Below are positions 1 through 8,295 of a stretch of DNA of 24,513 nucleotides, piece by piece; position 1 is the stretch's first letter; every line of letters begins with the position of its first letter. Both the position numbers and the translations under genes were made by a program. The DNA is from Anaeromassilibacillus stercoravium (GTDB lineage: Bacteria > Bacillota > Clostridia > Oscillospirales > Acutalibacteraceae), in NCBI GenBank assembly GCA_019118845.1, contig DWYE01000013.1, positions 1 to 24,513 of the forward strand, in the 5' to 3' direction. The notes beneath the pieces were generated by a model. It was not told the origin of the DNA. It made no database searches and worked only from the letters and a program-made list of their open reading frames with translations.

Positions 1-99
1 GAATGGTTTTACTTTAATCAAAGAAATAATTTTAGGAAAAATGCAAACAAATTACTAGAATGCCAGAAAAAAATACTATTCTTTCCAAAACATTTGTGA

Positions 100-105
100 T
101 ATAAT
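100..105 (+). promoter_or_regulatory. candidate -10 box for the GH2 gene
   Basis: A perfect TATAAT lies in the AT-rich DNA upstream of the glycosidase gene. No good -35 hexamer is found at 16-18 bp, so this is a weak or activator-dependent promoter call. If used, transcription would start near position 112 and give a leader of roughly 190 nt. No clear catabolite-responsive element was seen. Other small symmetric sequences nearby are AATAATATTATT (130-141) and AAACATGTTT (246-255); neither matches a site I recognise. Confidence 0.45.
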
Positions 106-167
106 GTATAAAAAAATAGATCGATTTTGAATAATATTATTGTTTATCCCTTTTTAGGAGGGAATAT

Positions 168-224
168 ATGGGTTTAGGAAATGAGGGGTACCAAGCGTGG
201 GGTAGAACTATGGCAATGCTGTAG
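168..224 (+). CDS. 18-codon upstream ORF (possible leader peptide)
   Basis: An ATG at 168 follows an almost ideal ribosome site (AGGAGGG, 157-163) at good spacing, and the frame runs 18 codons to TAG at 222-224. The predicted peptide is MGLGNEGYQAWGRTMAML, with no signal or membrane segment. Its ribosome site is better than that of the large gene downstream (GGGGAG, 285-290). The stop codon falls in the loop of the hairpin at 208-240. A role as a leader peptide coupling translation to expression of the glycosidase is inference. It could also be a chance frame. Confidence 0.4.
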   Translation: MGLGNEGYQAWGRTMAML

Positions 225-240
225 AGGGAATTGCTTATAG
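208..240 (+). promoter_or_regulatory. stem-loop in the leader of the GH2 gene
   Basis: CTATGGCAAT (208-217) pairs with ATTGCTTATAG (230-240), giving ten pairs including one G-U, with one bulged U and a 12-nt loop. No U-tract follows, so it is not an intrinsic terminator. It overlaps the end of the 18-codon ORF, and a ribosome stopped there would melt it. Function is unknown. Confidence 0.45.
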
Positions 241-298
241 CGAAAAAACATGTTTGGTAGTTCCTTGTTGAATATTTTTAGATAGGGGAGAGATGTGC

Positions 299-3200
299 AT
301 GAAATCGAAGAAGCTGGTTTCCCTGCTTCTCGCAGCGCTCATGACCGTCAGCGTAGGCATTCAGCCTGCTTTTGCTGCGGGAGATGACGCGGGAGATCCG
401 TGGGACAGCGACGCACAGTGGCCGCAGCTTACGCGGGCCGCTTCCGAAATGAAACCCGAAGACCCGAAGTTTACCCACAAAGAGTGGACAGGCACCACCT
501 ACACTGGATTGGATGGCCAGCAGGAAAACGCCTGGGACGTTGTGGGGATCAACCGCGAACCCGCAGCGACATCCACGGTTCCTTATGAATCCGTGGACAA
601 GGCCGTGACCGGCGCAGTGGATTATGCAAAGGACCAGTCCGCATACGTCCAAATGCTTTCCGGTTCCGGCGAGAAAGACTGGCAGTTGGTTGTTGTATCC
701 AACGCGGAAAAGGCCCAGAAGTATCTGGACGAGGGCTTTATGAACCCCGACTACGAGGTAAAAGCCGAGGATGGTTGGTACGACGTAGACGTCCCGCGCA
801 GCTGGACCCGTTATGAAGACTGCGGCGATTGGGACTATTCCATTTATACGAATACCCAGATGCCTTGGCAGGAGGGGGACAACGCCAGCGTACCGCAGGC
901 GCCGACCAATTATAACCCGGTGGGTTTCTACCGCAAGGAATTCACCGTAAATCCTTCCATGCTTCAGGAAAACGGCCGTGTGCTGATTTCCTTCCAGGGC
1001 GTGGAATCCGCTTATTATGTCTATGTCAACGGACATGAGGTGGGCTATAGTGAGGACAGCTACCGTCCGCACGAGTTTGATATCACCGATTACCTGAACC
1101 CGCAGGGCGAAGTCAACACCCTCGCTGTTGAAGTACATAAATTCTGCGACGGCACGTGGATGGAAGACCAGGACATGATCTATGACGGCGGTATCTTCCG
1201 CGACGTCTACCTCTACTCCACCCCGCTGGTGCATATCTCGGACTATCGCGTGATTACCGACCTGGACGAGACCTATACGAACACAGACCTCCAGCTGAGC
1301 CCGGTGGTCACCAACTATGCGGCGCAGGACGTCTCGAACTTTGCCATCGACGTTCAATTGTTTGATGCAGAGGGCAACGACGTCTTTGCAAACGACCCCA
1401 TGCGCATTGACCTCGGCGCGATCGCCGCGGGCGAATCCGCAACGGCGGACGCCAGCAAGCTGGTTAGGAACCCGGAGCTTTGGAGCGCAGAGTACCCGAA
1501 CCTCTACACATTGGTTCTGAACCTTTATGACAAGACTTCCGGCAAGCTGTTTGAGAGCATTTCGCAGCAGCTCGGCTTCCGTGAGATCGAGTTCACCCGC
1601 ACGGAAGTAGACGAAAACTACAACCGGATTACAACGGAGTATGAGCCGATCACCATCAACGGCCAGCCGTTGTTGTTCCGCGGCACGAACCGCCACGACA
1701 CCGATCCGTTCGGCGGCAAATATGTGCCGAAGGAAGTCTACGAGGAAGACGTCAAGCTGATGAAGGAATGGAACCTCAACGCGATCCGTACTTCTCACTA
1801 TTCGAACGACGAATACCTCTATTACCTCTGCGACAAGTATGGCCTGTATATGATGGGCGAGACAAATGCGGAATGTCACGCGATCATGGGCCAGAACGAC
1901 AACATTAATAACTATTTGGATACGATCTTGTTTGACCGCCAAAACACGTCCTATCAGACGCTGAAGAATCAGACAGCGATTGTGGCATGGTCCATCGGCA
2001 ACGAGATGAGCTATGACCGCCACGGCGGCGACGATATCTTCCCGCGTGCAGTGTGGTTCTTCAAGGACCGCGATTTGACCCGCCCGGTTCATGCGGAAGG
2101 TTTGAACCAGGACTGCGGCACCGATATGGGCAGCAACATGTATCCCTCGGTCGGCACCGTACAGGGATATGCTGGCGAAGGCAAGATGCCCTATGTCATG
2201 TGCGAATATGACCACGCAATGGGCAACGCAGTCGGCAATATCAAAGAATATTGGGATGCAGTCCGCAGCTCTGATAACATGCTTGGCGGATTCATTTGGG
2301 ACTGGGTCGATCAGTCCCGTTACATCAATCTTGATTCCCTGCCGAGCCAGAGCAGCATCACGGAATTGAGCAACAACGCGGCGGCTGCAACGTTGACTGG
2401 ACCGGCCAGCGCAAACGACGCGGACGATGCTTCCCTCACCGGCAAGTCCTACAGCGGTTATGCAGTCATTTCCGGCGAAGCAAATGACGTTTATAACGAG
2501 GTCCTCTCCGGAGAGGATGCAAACTTCACCTTTGAAGTCATGGTGAAGCCGGACTCTACTGCGATGAACAGTGTATTCCTTGCAAAGGGCGATACGCAGG
2601 TTGCTTTGAAGACCCGCAGCAGCGGTGCTCCTGGCGTAGAATTCTTCGTCTATAATGGCGGCTGGCAGTCTGCCTCGTTTGACCTCCCGAGCGATTGGGT
2701 GGGCAACTGGCATCAGATCGCAGGCACCTACGACGGAAGCGCTTTGAAGGTCTACTATGATGGCAAGCTGATGGCGACCAACAACGGTCGTTTCGATATT
2801 CGCACCAATTCGTATGACCTCGGCGTCGGCATCGATCTGGAGCACAATCGCACAGTGGATGGAGAAATCTCCATTGCGCGCATTTATAACAAGGCACTGA
2901 CGGCGGAAGAACTCCAGGCACAGAACAGCCAGGCACCTGCCATCGGCGCAACCGACGACAGCGTTGTGCTGTGGCTGGATTACTCCGAGCCGATTACCGA
3001 GCTGGAGAGCCAGTATTGGGATTACTATGCAGAGGATTATGCACAGCAGAATCTCTACAATGAAGAGATGGACGGCAAGTTCTTTGGCTACGGCGGCGAC
3101 TTTGGCGATAGCAACAACAGCGGCAACTTCTGCGTGAACGGCCTCGTATCTCCGGACCGCGACCCGCAGCCGGAGCTCTATGAAGTGAAGTATCAGTACC

Positions 3201-6200
3201 AGTCCATTTGGGTAACGGCAACGGAAAATGCGCTCGTAAACCGCAAGGTCAACATCTATAATGAGAATAACTTCACCAATGTCAACGATTATGAAGTCCA
3301 GTGGAAGCTTTTGCAGGACGGCGAAATCATTGACGAAGGGACTCTGACGGATGAAGAAGCGAATGTAGCGCCGAAGGAGACCAAGACAGTTACCATCCCA
3401 TACACCATGCCCGCAGAGAACGAGCGTCCGGCAGGTGCGGAGTATTACCTCAACATCGACTTCCTGCTCAAGGAGGATACGCTTTGGGCAGAGGCAGGCC
3501 ACGAGGTCGCGCACGAACAGTTCGCAATCCCGGCAGTTGCCCCGGCAGTTGCCCCGGTCATCTCCGATAAGGCAGTCACCGTGGATACCGAAAGCGATGC
3601 GGACTATGTCCTCATCTCTGGCGACGGCTTCAGCTTTAAGCTGAATAAGACCACGGGCGCGATGTCCAACTATGTCTTCCGCGGCGAAGAGATTATCGAA
3701 GAAGGCCCGGCGCCGGACTTCTGGAGAGCGGCGAACGACAACGATAAGAATATGGACTCCACCTGGAAGAACGCCAACAAGAACATCACGCTGGATGAAG
3801 ATGGACTGACGGTCTCCACGGCGGAGGACGGCAGAACGGTCATCACCACCGAGTTGACGTTGAACAATGCGAAAGGCGCGAAAGAGACGGTTGTATATAC
3901 GATCGACGGTTCCGGTGCGGTTACAGTCAACTTTACATTGGATGCCACCGACACGAGCATGGGACAGATCATGAAGGTCGGTTCTACGATGACTCTGCCA
4001 GCAGGCTATGAGAACATCACCTGGTATGGCAACGGCCCGTCCGAGGGTTACACGGACCGCTGCTCATATGCAACGGTTGGTGTCTTTGATACCACGGTTA
4101 CGGATTCCTTCTATCCCTTCCTCCGGCCTCAGACCTCTGGTAACCACAACGGTGTGAAGTGGATGGCTTTGACGGGCGAAGAAAAGCCCTATGGCGTCCT
4201 TGTTGCCGGCAAGCAGGATCTGGAAGCGAGTGCCCTACACTTCACGATGGATGAACTGGACGCGGCAAATCATCCGTATGAGTTAACTGCTCCGAATGAG
4301 GAGACGTATTTCCATGTGGACCTGATCTCCCGCGGTATCGGCAACGCAAGCTGCGGCCCGGATAACCTGGATCAGTACAAAGTTCCGAACAATCAGGCAT
4401 ACACCTATGAGTACACCATTATCCCGTACGAGACCGCTTCCGGCGACCCGATGGAGCTGAGCAAGCCCTGGAGAACCCTCGAGAGCTTTGACCAGGATGC
4501 ATTTGACCAGCAGCAGGCGCAGGCGGTGGAAGAGGCGATCGATTCGATCTTCGTGTATTCCTATGACCAGCTCGACGAGGTCGAAGCGGTGATGAATCTC
4601 TACGAGGGACTGACCGATGCCCAGAAGGCGCTTGTTTCCAATTACAGCGACCTTGAGAGCGCATTGGAAGAAGTTTCGACGCTCCGCGGCAAGGCTCCGT
4701 ATGTGAAGGACCAGAGCAACAACGCGATGGACCCGGTGATCCCGGGAACGGCAACCTTGATTCAGGACGACACCTTTGGCGCCGCGATGACAGGTTATAT
4801 GCCGGTTCCGAACGACAAGGGGACCGACGGCGGGGATCTCTTTAAAGAGGTATTCGCAGGAAAGAACCCGTTCACTGTGGAAGTTTGGGTGAAGCCGTCC
4901 AGCAACCAGAGGGATTACGACATGTTCCTCGGCAAGGGCGATAGCTGCATGGGCTTCCGTATCCGTACGTCGACCATTGATTTCTTCATCAAGGCGAACG
5001 ATGGCAAATGGTACACCTATGAGTACGAATATAACCGCGACGAAGTGATCAACAAGTGGAACCACATCGCTGGCATTTATGACGGCAGCAACCTGTACCT
5101 CTACCTGAACGGCGAGATCGTCGCGCAGGCGGCGGATAGCTCTACGGGCGGCGTGGCTTCCAATGACACGGACTTCTATATCGGTTATGACTCTGAGACG
5201 GGCAGAAGCAACAGCAATCAGTTCGCCAAGGTGCGCGTCTACAATAAGGCGCTCAGTGCCGACGAGCTGAACGGCCAGGACGCTTATGACAAGGCAGAAG
5301 CAGAAGCACCGGCTATCACTCCGGACAATGAAAACGTTGTCCTGTGGCTCGACTTTGCAACGCTCGGCTACAACGACGTACCGGTTGTGGACGAGGACGG
5401 AGTGACGCTTTCTCCGAAGAATGCAGAAATCGTCCTGGGCACCGACCAGGAATACACCATTGTGAAGGCCGCCCCGACGGCGACCGCAAAAGCGGGCTCC
5501 GCACGTGCAGCCGCAACCATGGAAGACCTGCAGGCTCTGCTCGAGCAGGCAAATGGGATTGATACCAGCATCTACACAGAGAGCAGCGTAGCAATTCTGA
5601 ATGCAGCCATCAACGTGGCGAACGTTGTAGTGGCAACACCGGGCGCGGCAGAAGCGATTATCGACAGCGCCTATAATATGTTGAAGGCAGCCATCGAAGG
5701 ATTGGTGTGGGATGATACGTATGAAGTAACATCCGCAGATTGGTCCATCGTCGATTCCTTCGGACGCAAGATCGAAGGCGCGAGCATTACGCCGAATCCG
5801 GAGGATGCTGGCAAGGCGACGGTTTCCGTGGGCGAAAACGTTCCGGTTGGGACGAGAATCCGCGTGATGGCCACCAATATCAATGGCAACGAGAACCTCT
5901 CTGCAAAGACGTATGCGACGGTCGTTCCGGTTCCGGAGAAGACCCCGTATGAAAAATTGCAAGAACTGTATCTGGAGGCCACAAAGATTCACGATGCAGG
6001 CCAAGGCGAGTATCTTGACACGGCTTGGGAAGCGTTCGAATCTGCGTATGCGGCCGCAGGCGCAGCGCTGGATAACGAATCCGCAACGGACGCAGAGCTG
6101 CTGAACGCGTTGGATACCTTGCAGGCGGCAATCGACGGCCTGACGGTAGAAGAACCCTCTGAGCATACCCTGCGCGTTGAATATGATTCGAACGTGACGC

Positions 6201-7696
6201 TTTTGGTCAACGGTGAAAAGCCGCCGTTTGCAGACTTGCTGGGCAGCTACACCGCAGAGGTCATGGCGGGCGACGAAGTGACGCTGACCTTCGCGACGAG
6301 ACTGGATGGCAGAGAGTTTGCAGCGGCCTCCGTGCTGGTCAATGGCGAAGAGACGCCGGTTGATATCGAAGCACTGGATTCCACCAAGGAGTTTGATTAT
6401 GTGTTGACGATGCCGAACACCGAAACCACGGTGCAGCTCGTGAGCACAGTGATCAGCAAGCTTGCATTGCGCGAGGCAATCGCAAATGCGGAAACGGCTA
6501 TGGCCGGCGAAGAGTATGCGACGATGATCCCGAGCGCAAAGAGGAACTTTGACGCAGCATATGCAGCGGCGGTTGCTGTTGAGGCGGACAAGACGGCCTT
6601 GCAGGACGAAATCGACGAAGCTTGGAAGAACATGTTGGACGCAATGTTCTACCTGTCCTTCACCGCTGGAGACAGAGAAGGCTTGGCGGCCTTGTTGGAT
6701 CTCCTGCCGGATCTCAACGAAGAGGACTTCACGCCGAATAGCTGGGAGGCCTATGAGAAGGCTGTTACGGACGCAGAAGCGCTCGTAGACGACGAAGACG
6801 CTCTGGAGACCGAAGTGGAGCCGGCAAAGCAGGCCCTGCAGGATGCAATCGCAGGCTTGACCTTCCGCGCGGATACCAGCTCTCTGGAGACGCTGATTGC
6901 GAAGGCGGAAGAGATCCTGGCCGACCTGGACAGCTATGAGAGCAGCGAAGAGGTCAAGAACGCCTTCATAGACGCCCTGGATGCAGCCAAGGCAATGATG
7001 GAAAACGCCAATGCTACGCAGAAGGAAGTCAATGCATGTGCAGACGACCTGACGGTTGCAATGGCAAACCTGCGCAAGACGCCGGATAAGGACGCATTGG
7101 AGGCTTTGATTGCCCAAGGCGAACAGGCGGATGCAAACGACTACACAGCGGTGGACTATGCAGCGTTGAAGGCTGCTATCCAGACCGCGAAGGCAGTTGT
7201 TGCAAAAGCGGACGCGTCCTCGGAAGAGATTGTCAGTGCATACAATACCCTGCAGGCGCGTATCAACGCGACGACAGAGGTTGAGGAGCCCACGAAGCCG
7301 GATGCTGGCAACAGCCACAAGACTTCCGGATCTTCCAGCTCGAAGAACAACAGCAATGTGTACGGCTCTGCTGGCACAGCGGTCGTCAACCAGGCGGTCA
7401 CCGCAGCGCAGAATATGCTTGCACAGGCGAGCGTATACAGCGATACAACGGTCAGCTTCTCCTTGAAGAGAGGCAGCGCATATTGCTTCAAGATGACGGT
7501 TGTCAATGGAAACGGTGTTGCCCCGAGCTTCACCGTGGGCAATGGCAGCGTGCTGAAGACGCAGTTTGTGGCGCAGATCGGAAACGACTACTACTACAGA
7601 GTCTATGCCGTCGGCACACCGGGCCAGAGCACGGGCGTTTACACGACCTTGCCGGGCCAGAACGCGCAGCAGCATTGCTCCGTAACCATCGCATAA
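299..7696 (+). CDS. giant secreted GH2 beta-galactosidase-type enzyme with LamG and FIVAR modules
   Basis: This is a secreted glycoside hydrolase of about 2,465 residues, likely cleaving terminal beta-galactosides of host glycans or oligosaccharides. The start at 299 is preferred to the in-frame ATG at 293 because GGGGAG lies 8 nt upstream. Residues 1-27 form a signal peptide ending near AFAA. The LacZ core follows: jelly-roll domain (DQDMIYDGGIFRDV), Ig-like domain, and TIM barrel with acid/base Glu569 (SIGNE) and nucleophile Glu636 (CEYDHAMGN). A LamG domain (about 722-876) interrupts the barrel end between WDWVDQS and YGGDFGD. The Bgal small-chain domain spans about 1100-1380 (TWYGNGPSEGYTDR). 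Then come a second LamG (about 1490-1657), six FIVAR-like helical modules (about 1740-2325) with a beta-rich insert, a Ser-rich linker and an unnamed 115-residue C-terminal domain. No LPXTG or SLH motif is visible. Substrate specificity cannot be read from sequence. Confidence 0.9.
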   Translation: MKSKKLVSLLLAALMTVSVGIQPAFAAGDDAGDPWDSDAQWPQLTRAASEMKPEDPKFTHKEWTGTTYTGLDGQQENAWDVVGINREPAATSTVPYESVDKAVTGAVDYAKDQSAYVQMLSGSGEKDWQLVVVSNAEKAQKYLDEGFMNPDYEVKAEDGWYDVDVPRSWTRYEDCGDWDYSIYTNTQMPWQEGDNASVPQAPTNYNPVGFYRKEFTVNPSMLQENGRVLISFQGVESAYYVYVNGHEVGYSEDSYRPHEFDITDYLNPQGEVNTLAVEVHKFCDGTWMEDQDMIYDGGIFRDVYLYSTPLVHISDYRVITDLDETYTNTDLQLSPVVTNYAAQDVSNFAIDVQLFDAEGNDVFANDPMRIDLGAIAAGESATADASKLVRNPELWSAEYPNLYTLVLNLYDKTSGKLFESISQQLGFREIEFTRTEVDENYNRITTEYEPITINGQPLLFRGTNRHDTDPFGGKYVPKEVYEEDVKLMKEWNLNAIRTSHYSNDEYLYYLCDKYGLYMMGETNAECHAIMGQNDNINNYLDTILFDRQNTSYQTLKNQTAIVAWSIGNEMSYDRHGGDDIFPRAVWFFKDRDLTRPVHAEGLNQDCGTDMGSNMYPSVGTVQGYAGEGKMPYVMCEYDHAMGNAVGNIKEYWDAVRSSDNMLGGFIWDWVDQSRYINLDSLPSQSSITELSNNAAAATLTGPASANDADDASLTGKSYSGYAVISGEANDVYNEVLSGEDANFTFEVMVKPDSTAMNSVFLAKGDTQVALKTRSSGAPGVEFFVYNGGWQSASFDLPSDWVGNWHQIAGTYDGSALKVYYDGKLMATNNGRFDIRTNSYDLGVGIDLEHNRTVDGEISIARIYNKALTAEELQAQNSQAPAIGATDDSVVLWLDYSEPITELESQYWDYYAEDYAQQNLYNEEMDGKFFGYGGDFGDSNNSGNFCVNGLVSPDRDPQPELYEVKYQYQSIWVTATENALVNRKVNIYNENNFTNVNDYEVQWKLLQDGEIIDEGTLTDEEANVAPKETKTVTIPYTMPAENERPAGAEYYLNIDFLLKEDTLWAEAGHEVAHEQFAIPAVAPAVAPVISDKAVTVDTESDADYVLISGDGFSFKLNKTTGAMSNYVFRGEEIIEEGPAPDFWRAANDNDKNMDSTWKNANKNITLDEDGLTVSTAEDGRTVITTELTLNNAKGAKETVVYTIDGSGAVTVNFTLDATDTSMGQIMKVGSTMTLPAGYENITWYGNGPSEGYTDRCSYATVGVFDTTVTDSFYPFLRPQTSGNHNGVKWMALTGEEKPYGVLVAGKQDLEASALHFTMDELDAANHPYELTAPNEETYFHVDLISRGIGNASCGPDNLDQYKVPNNQAYTYEYTIIPYETASGDPMELSKPWRTLESFDQDAFDQQQAQAVEEAIDSIFVYSYDQLDEVEAVMNLYEGLTDAQKALVSNYSDLESALEEVSTLRGKAPYVKDQSNNAMDPVIPGTATLIQDDTFGAAMTGYMPVPNDKGTDGGDLFKEVFAGKNPFTVEVWVKPSSNQRDYDMFLGKGDSCMGFRIRTSTIDFFIKANDGKWYTYEYEYNRDEVINKWNHIAGIYDGSNLYLYLNGEIVAQAADSSTGGVASNDTDFYIGYDSETGRSNSNQFAKVRVYNKALSADELNGQDAYDKAEAEAPAITPDNENVVLWLDFATLGYNDVPVVDEDGVTLSPKNAEIVLGTDQEYTIVKAAPTATAKAGSARAAATMEDLQALLEQANGIDTSIYTESSVAILNAAINVANVVVATPGAAEAIIDSAYNMLKAAIEGLVWDDTYEVTSADWSIVDSFGRKIEGASITPNPEDAGKATVSVGENVPVGTRIRVMATNINGNENLSAKTYATVVPVPEKTPYEKLQELYLEATKIHDAGQGEYLDTAWEAFESAYAAAGAALDNESATDAELLNALDTLQAAIDGLTVEEPSEHTLRVEYDSNVTLLVNGEKPPFADLLGSYTAEVMAGDEVTLTFATRLDGREFAAASVLVNGEETPVDIEALDSTKEFDYVLTMPNTETTVQLVSTVISKLALREAIANAETAMAGEEYATMIPSAKRNFDAAYAAAVAVEADKTALQDEIDEAWKNMLDAMFYLSFTAGDREGLAALLDLLPDLNEEDFTPNSWEAYEKAVTDAEALVDDEDALETEVEPAKQALQDAIAGLTFRADTSSLETLIAKAEEILADLDSYESSEEVKNAFIDALDAAKAMMENANATQKEVNACADDLTVAMANLRKTPDKDALEALIAQGEQADANDYTAVDYAALKAAIQTAKAVVAKADASSEEIVSAYNTLQARINATTEVEEPTKPDAGNSHKTSGSSSSKNNSNVYGSAGTAVVNQAVTAAQNMLAQASVYSDTTVSFSLKRGSAYCFKMTVVNGNGVAPSFTVGNGSVLKTQFVAQIGNDYYYRVYAVGTPGQSTGVYTTLPGQNAQQHCSVTIA

Positions 7697-7734
7697 AGGA
7701 TGGTTCGCACATCTTGAACTAGATAAGACGCAGG

Positions 7735-7784
7735 GCGCCCTGCCGCATTCATAAGAAGTGTTTGCGGCAGGGTGCTTCTTTACT
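7735..7784 (+). terminator. intrinsic terminator of the GH2 gene
   Basis: GCGCCCTGCCGC (7735-7746) pairs with GCGGCAGGGTGC (7764-7775), a 12-bp GC-rich stem with one G-U, and CTTCTTT follows. It begins 38 nt after the stop codon and closes the single-gene transcription unit. Confidence 0.85.
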
Positions 7785-8095
7785 TAGAAACACTTTTGTG
7801 CCTCGGACAAAGGAGGCGTTTCCTGGGCAGGAGGTTGTGCCTCTGTGGCCGGACTATTTTACAAGTTACGACTTGATTAGAAAGGGAAAATGTGAGAAAA
7901 TACGTAAAAGAAAAGTTGTGCTTCTGACAGCCATTGGCTGTTGTGGAATGTACATTTATAATGTGTTTATAGGAAATCCTTTCACATGCCTTCTAGCGAA
8001 CCTGTTGAAAAAAAGAGATCTTTCATCGCTTTTTTCATTCTATATAGAGGAAAATAGCGGTATTTGATTGTTTTGAGCCCTTATAATGTAAAATA
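7785..8095 (+). other. AT-rich intergenic stretch without a convincing gene
   Basis: About 310 bp separate the GH2 terminator from the fab promoter region. No reading frame with a credible ribosome site was found. The one longer frame here begins inside the terminator hairpin. The left part (7800-7843) contains GCCTC twice around one GAGGC, so two short hairpins exclude each other. The rest is plain AT-rich DNA. Confidence 0.6.
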
Positions 8096-8111
8096 CGAAA
8101 AATATTTTTCG
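8096..8111. promoter_or_regulatory. perfect 16-bp palindrome, candidate operator of the fab promoter
   Basis: CGAAAAATATTTTTCG is identical to its reverse complement and ends one base before the -35 hexamer at 8113. A regulator bound here would contact or exclude RNA polymerase. It does not match the FabT or FapR consensus sites as I know them. A second, shorter perfect palindrome, ATTTTAAAAT, sits at 8156-8165 just past the expected transcription start. Which protein binds is unknown. Confidence 0.5.
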
Positions 8112-8112
8112 C

Positions 8113-8140
8113 TTGACAAAAAATGGATTTGCAATATAAT
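8113..8140 (+). promoter_or_regulatory. sigma-A promoter of the fab/acc operon
   Basis: TTGACA (8113-8118) and TATAAT (8135-8140) are both perfect consensus hexamers separated by 16 bp. Transcription should begin near 8147, leaving a leader of about 150 nt before fabH. This is the strongest promoter in the window, which suits an essential operon that is then tuned by repression or by its leader. Confidence 0.85.
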
Positions 8141-8166
8141 TAAAAAAATTGAAGTATTTTAAAATG

Positions 8167-8262
8167 AGCCGTTTTGTATCTTATGCCATTCAAAATGGCT
8201 GGCCCAGGTAGCCCTATGAGGGAAATGAATCCTATGGATTGAGGGCTTATTCCGCTCGGCGG
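8167..8262 (+). promoter_or_regulatory. structured leader of the fab operon with competing hairpins
   Basis: AGCCGTTTTG (8167-8176) pairs with CAAAATGGCT (8191-8200), ten pairs with one G-U. Alternatively GCCATT (8185-8190) pairs with AATGGC (8194-8199) across a 3-nt loop; both cannot form together. Three more 3-nt-loop hairpins follow: CCCT/AGGG (8212-8222), AATCC/GGATT (8228-8240) and CCGC/GCGG (8252-8262). I do not recognise a known riboswitch class. A regulatory role is inference. Confidence 0.4.
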
Positions 8263-8295
8263 ACGACAATCAAAGTGAGAAAGAATGGTGTGAAT

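Noticed and set aside
278..3514. A 1,078-codon open frame on the minus strand opposite the GH2 gene
   Set aside because: It is a shadow of strong codon bias in the sense gene. The product is a low-quality mix rich in Val, Ile, Arg and Cys with no domain, while the sense frame is a clear GH2 enzyme.
3530..3553. A tandem 12-bp repeat (CCGGCAGTTGCC twice) in the GH2 gene
   Set aside because: It encodes a PAVAPAVAP linker between domains; ordinary low-complexity linker sequence.
4283..7675. A 1,130-codon open frame on the minus strand opposite the FIVAR region
   Set aside because: Same cause: Ala/Glu/Asp codons of the sense gene read in reverse avoid stops. No start signal, domain or promoter was seen.
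7762..8067. A 101-codon plus-strand frame after the GH2 terminator
   Set aside because: It begins inside the terminator hairpin, lacks a ribosome site, and its AT-rich C-terminal part looks like noncoding DNA.
8059..8087. A second TATAAT (8082-8087) as an alternative fab promoter
   Set aside because: No acceptable -35 at proper spacing; the TTGACA-16-TATAAT downstream is far better.
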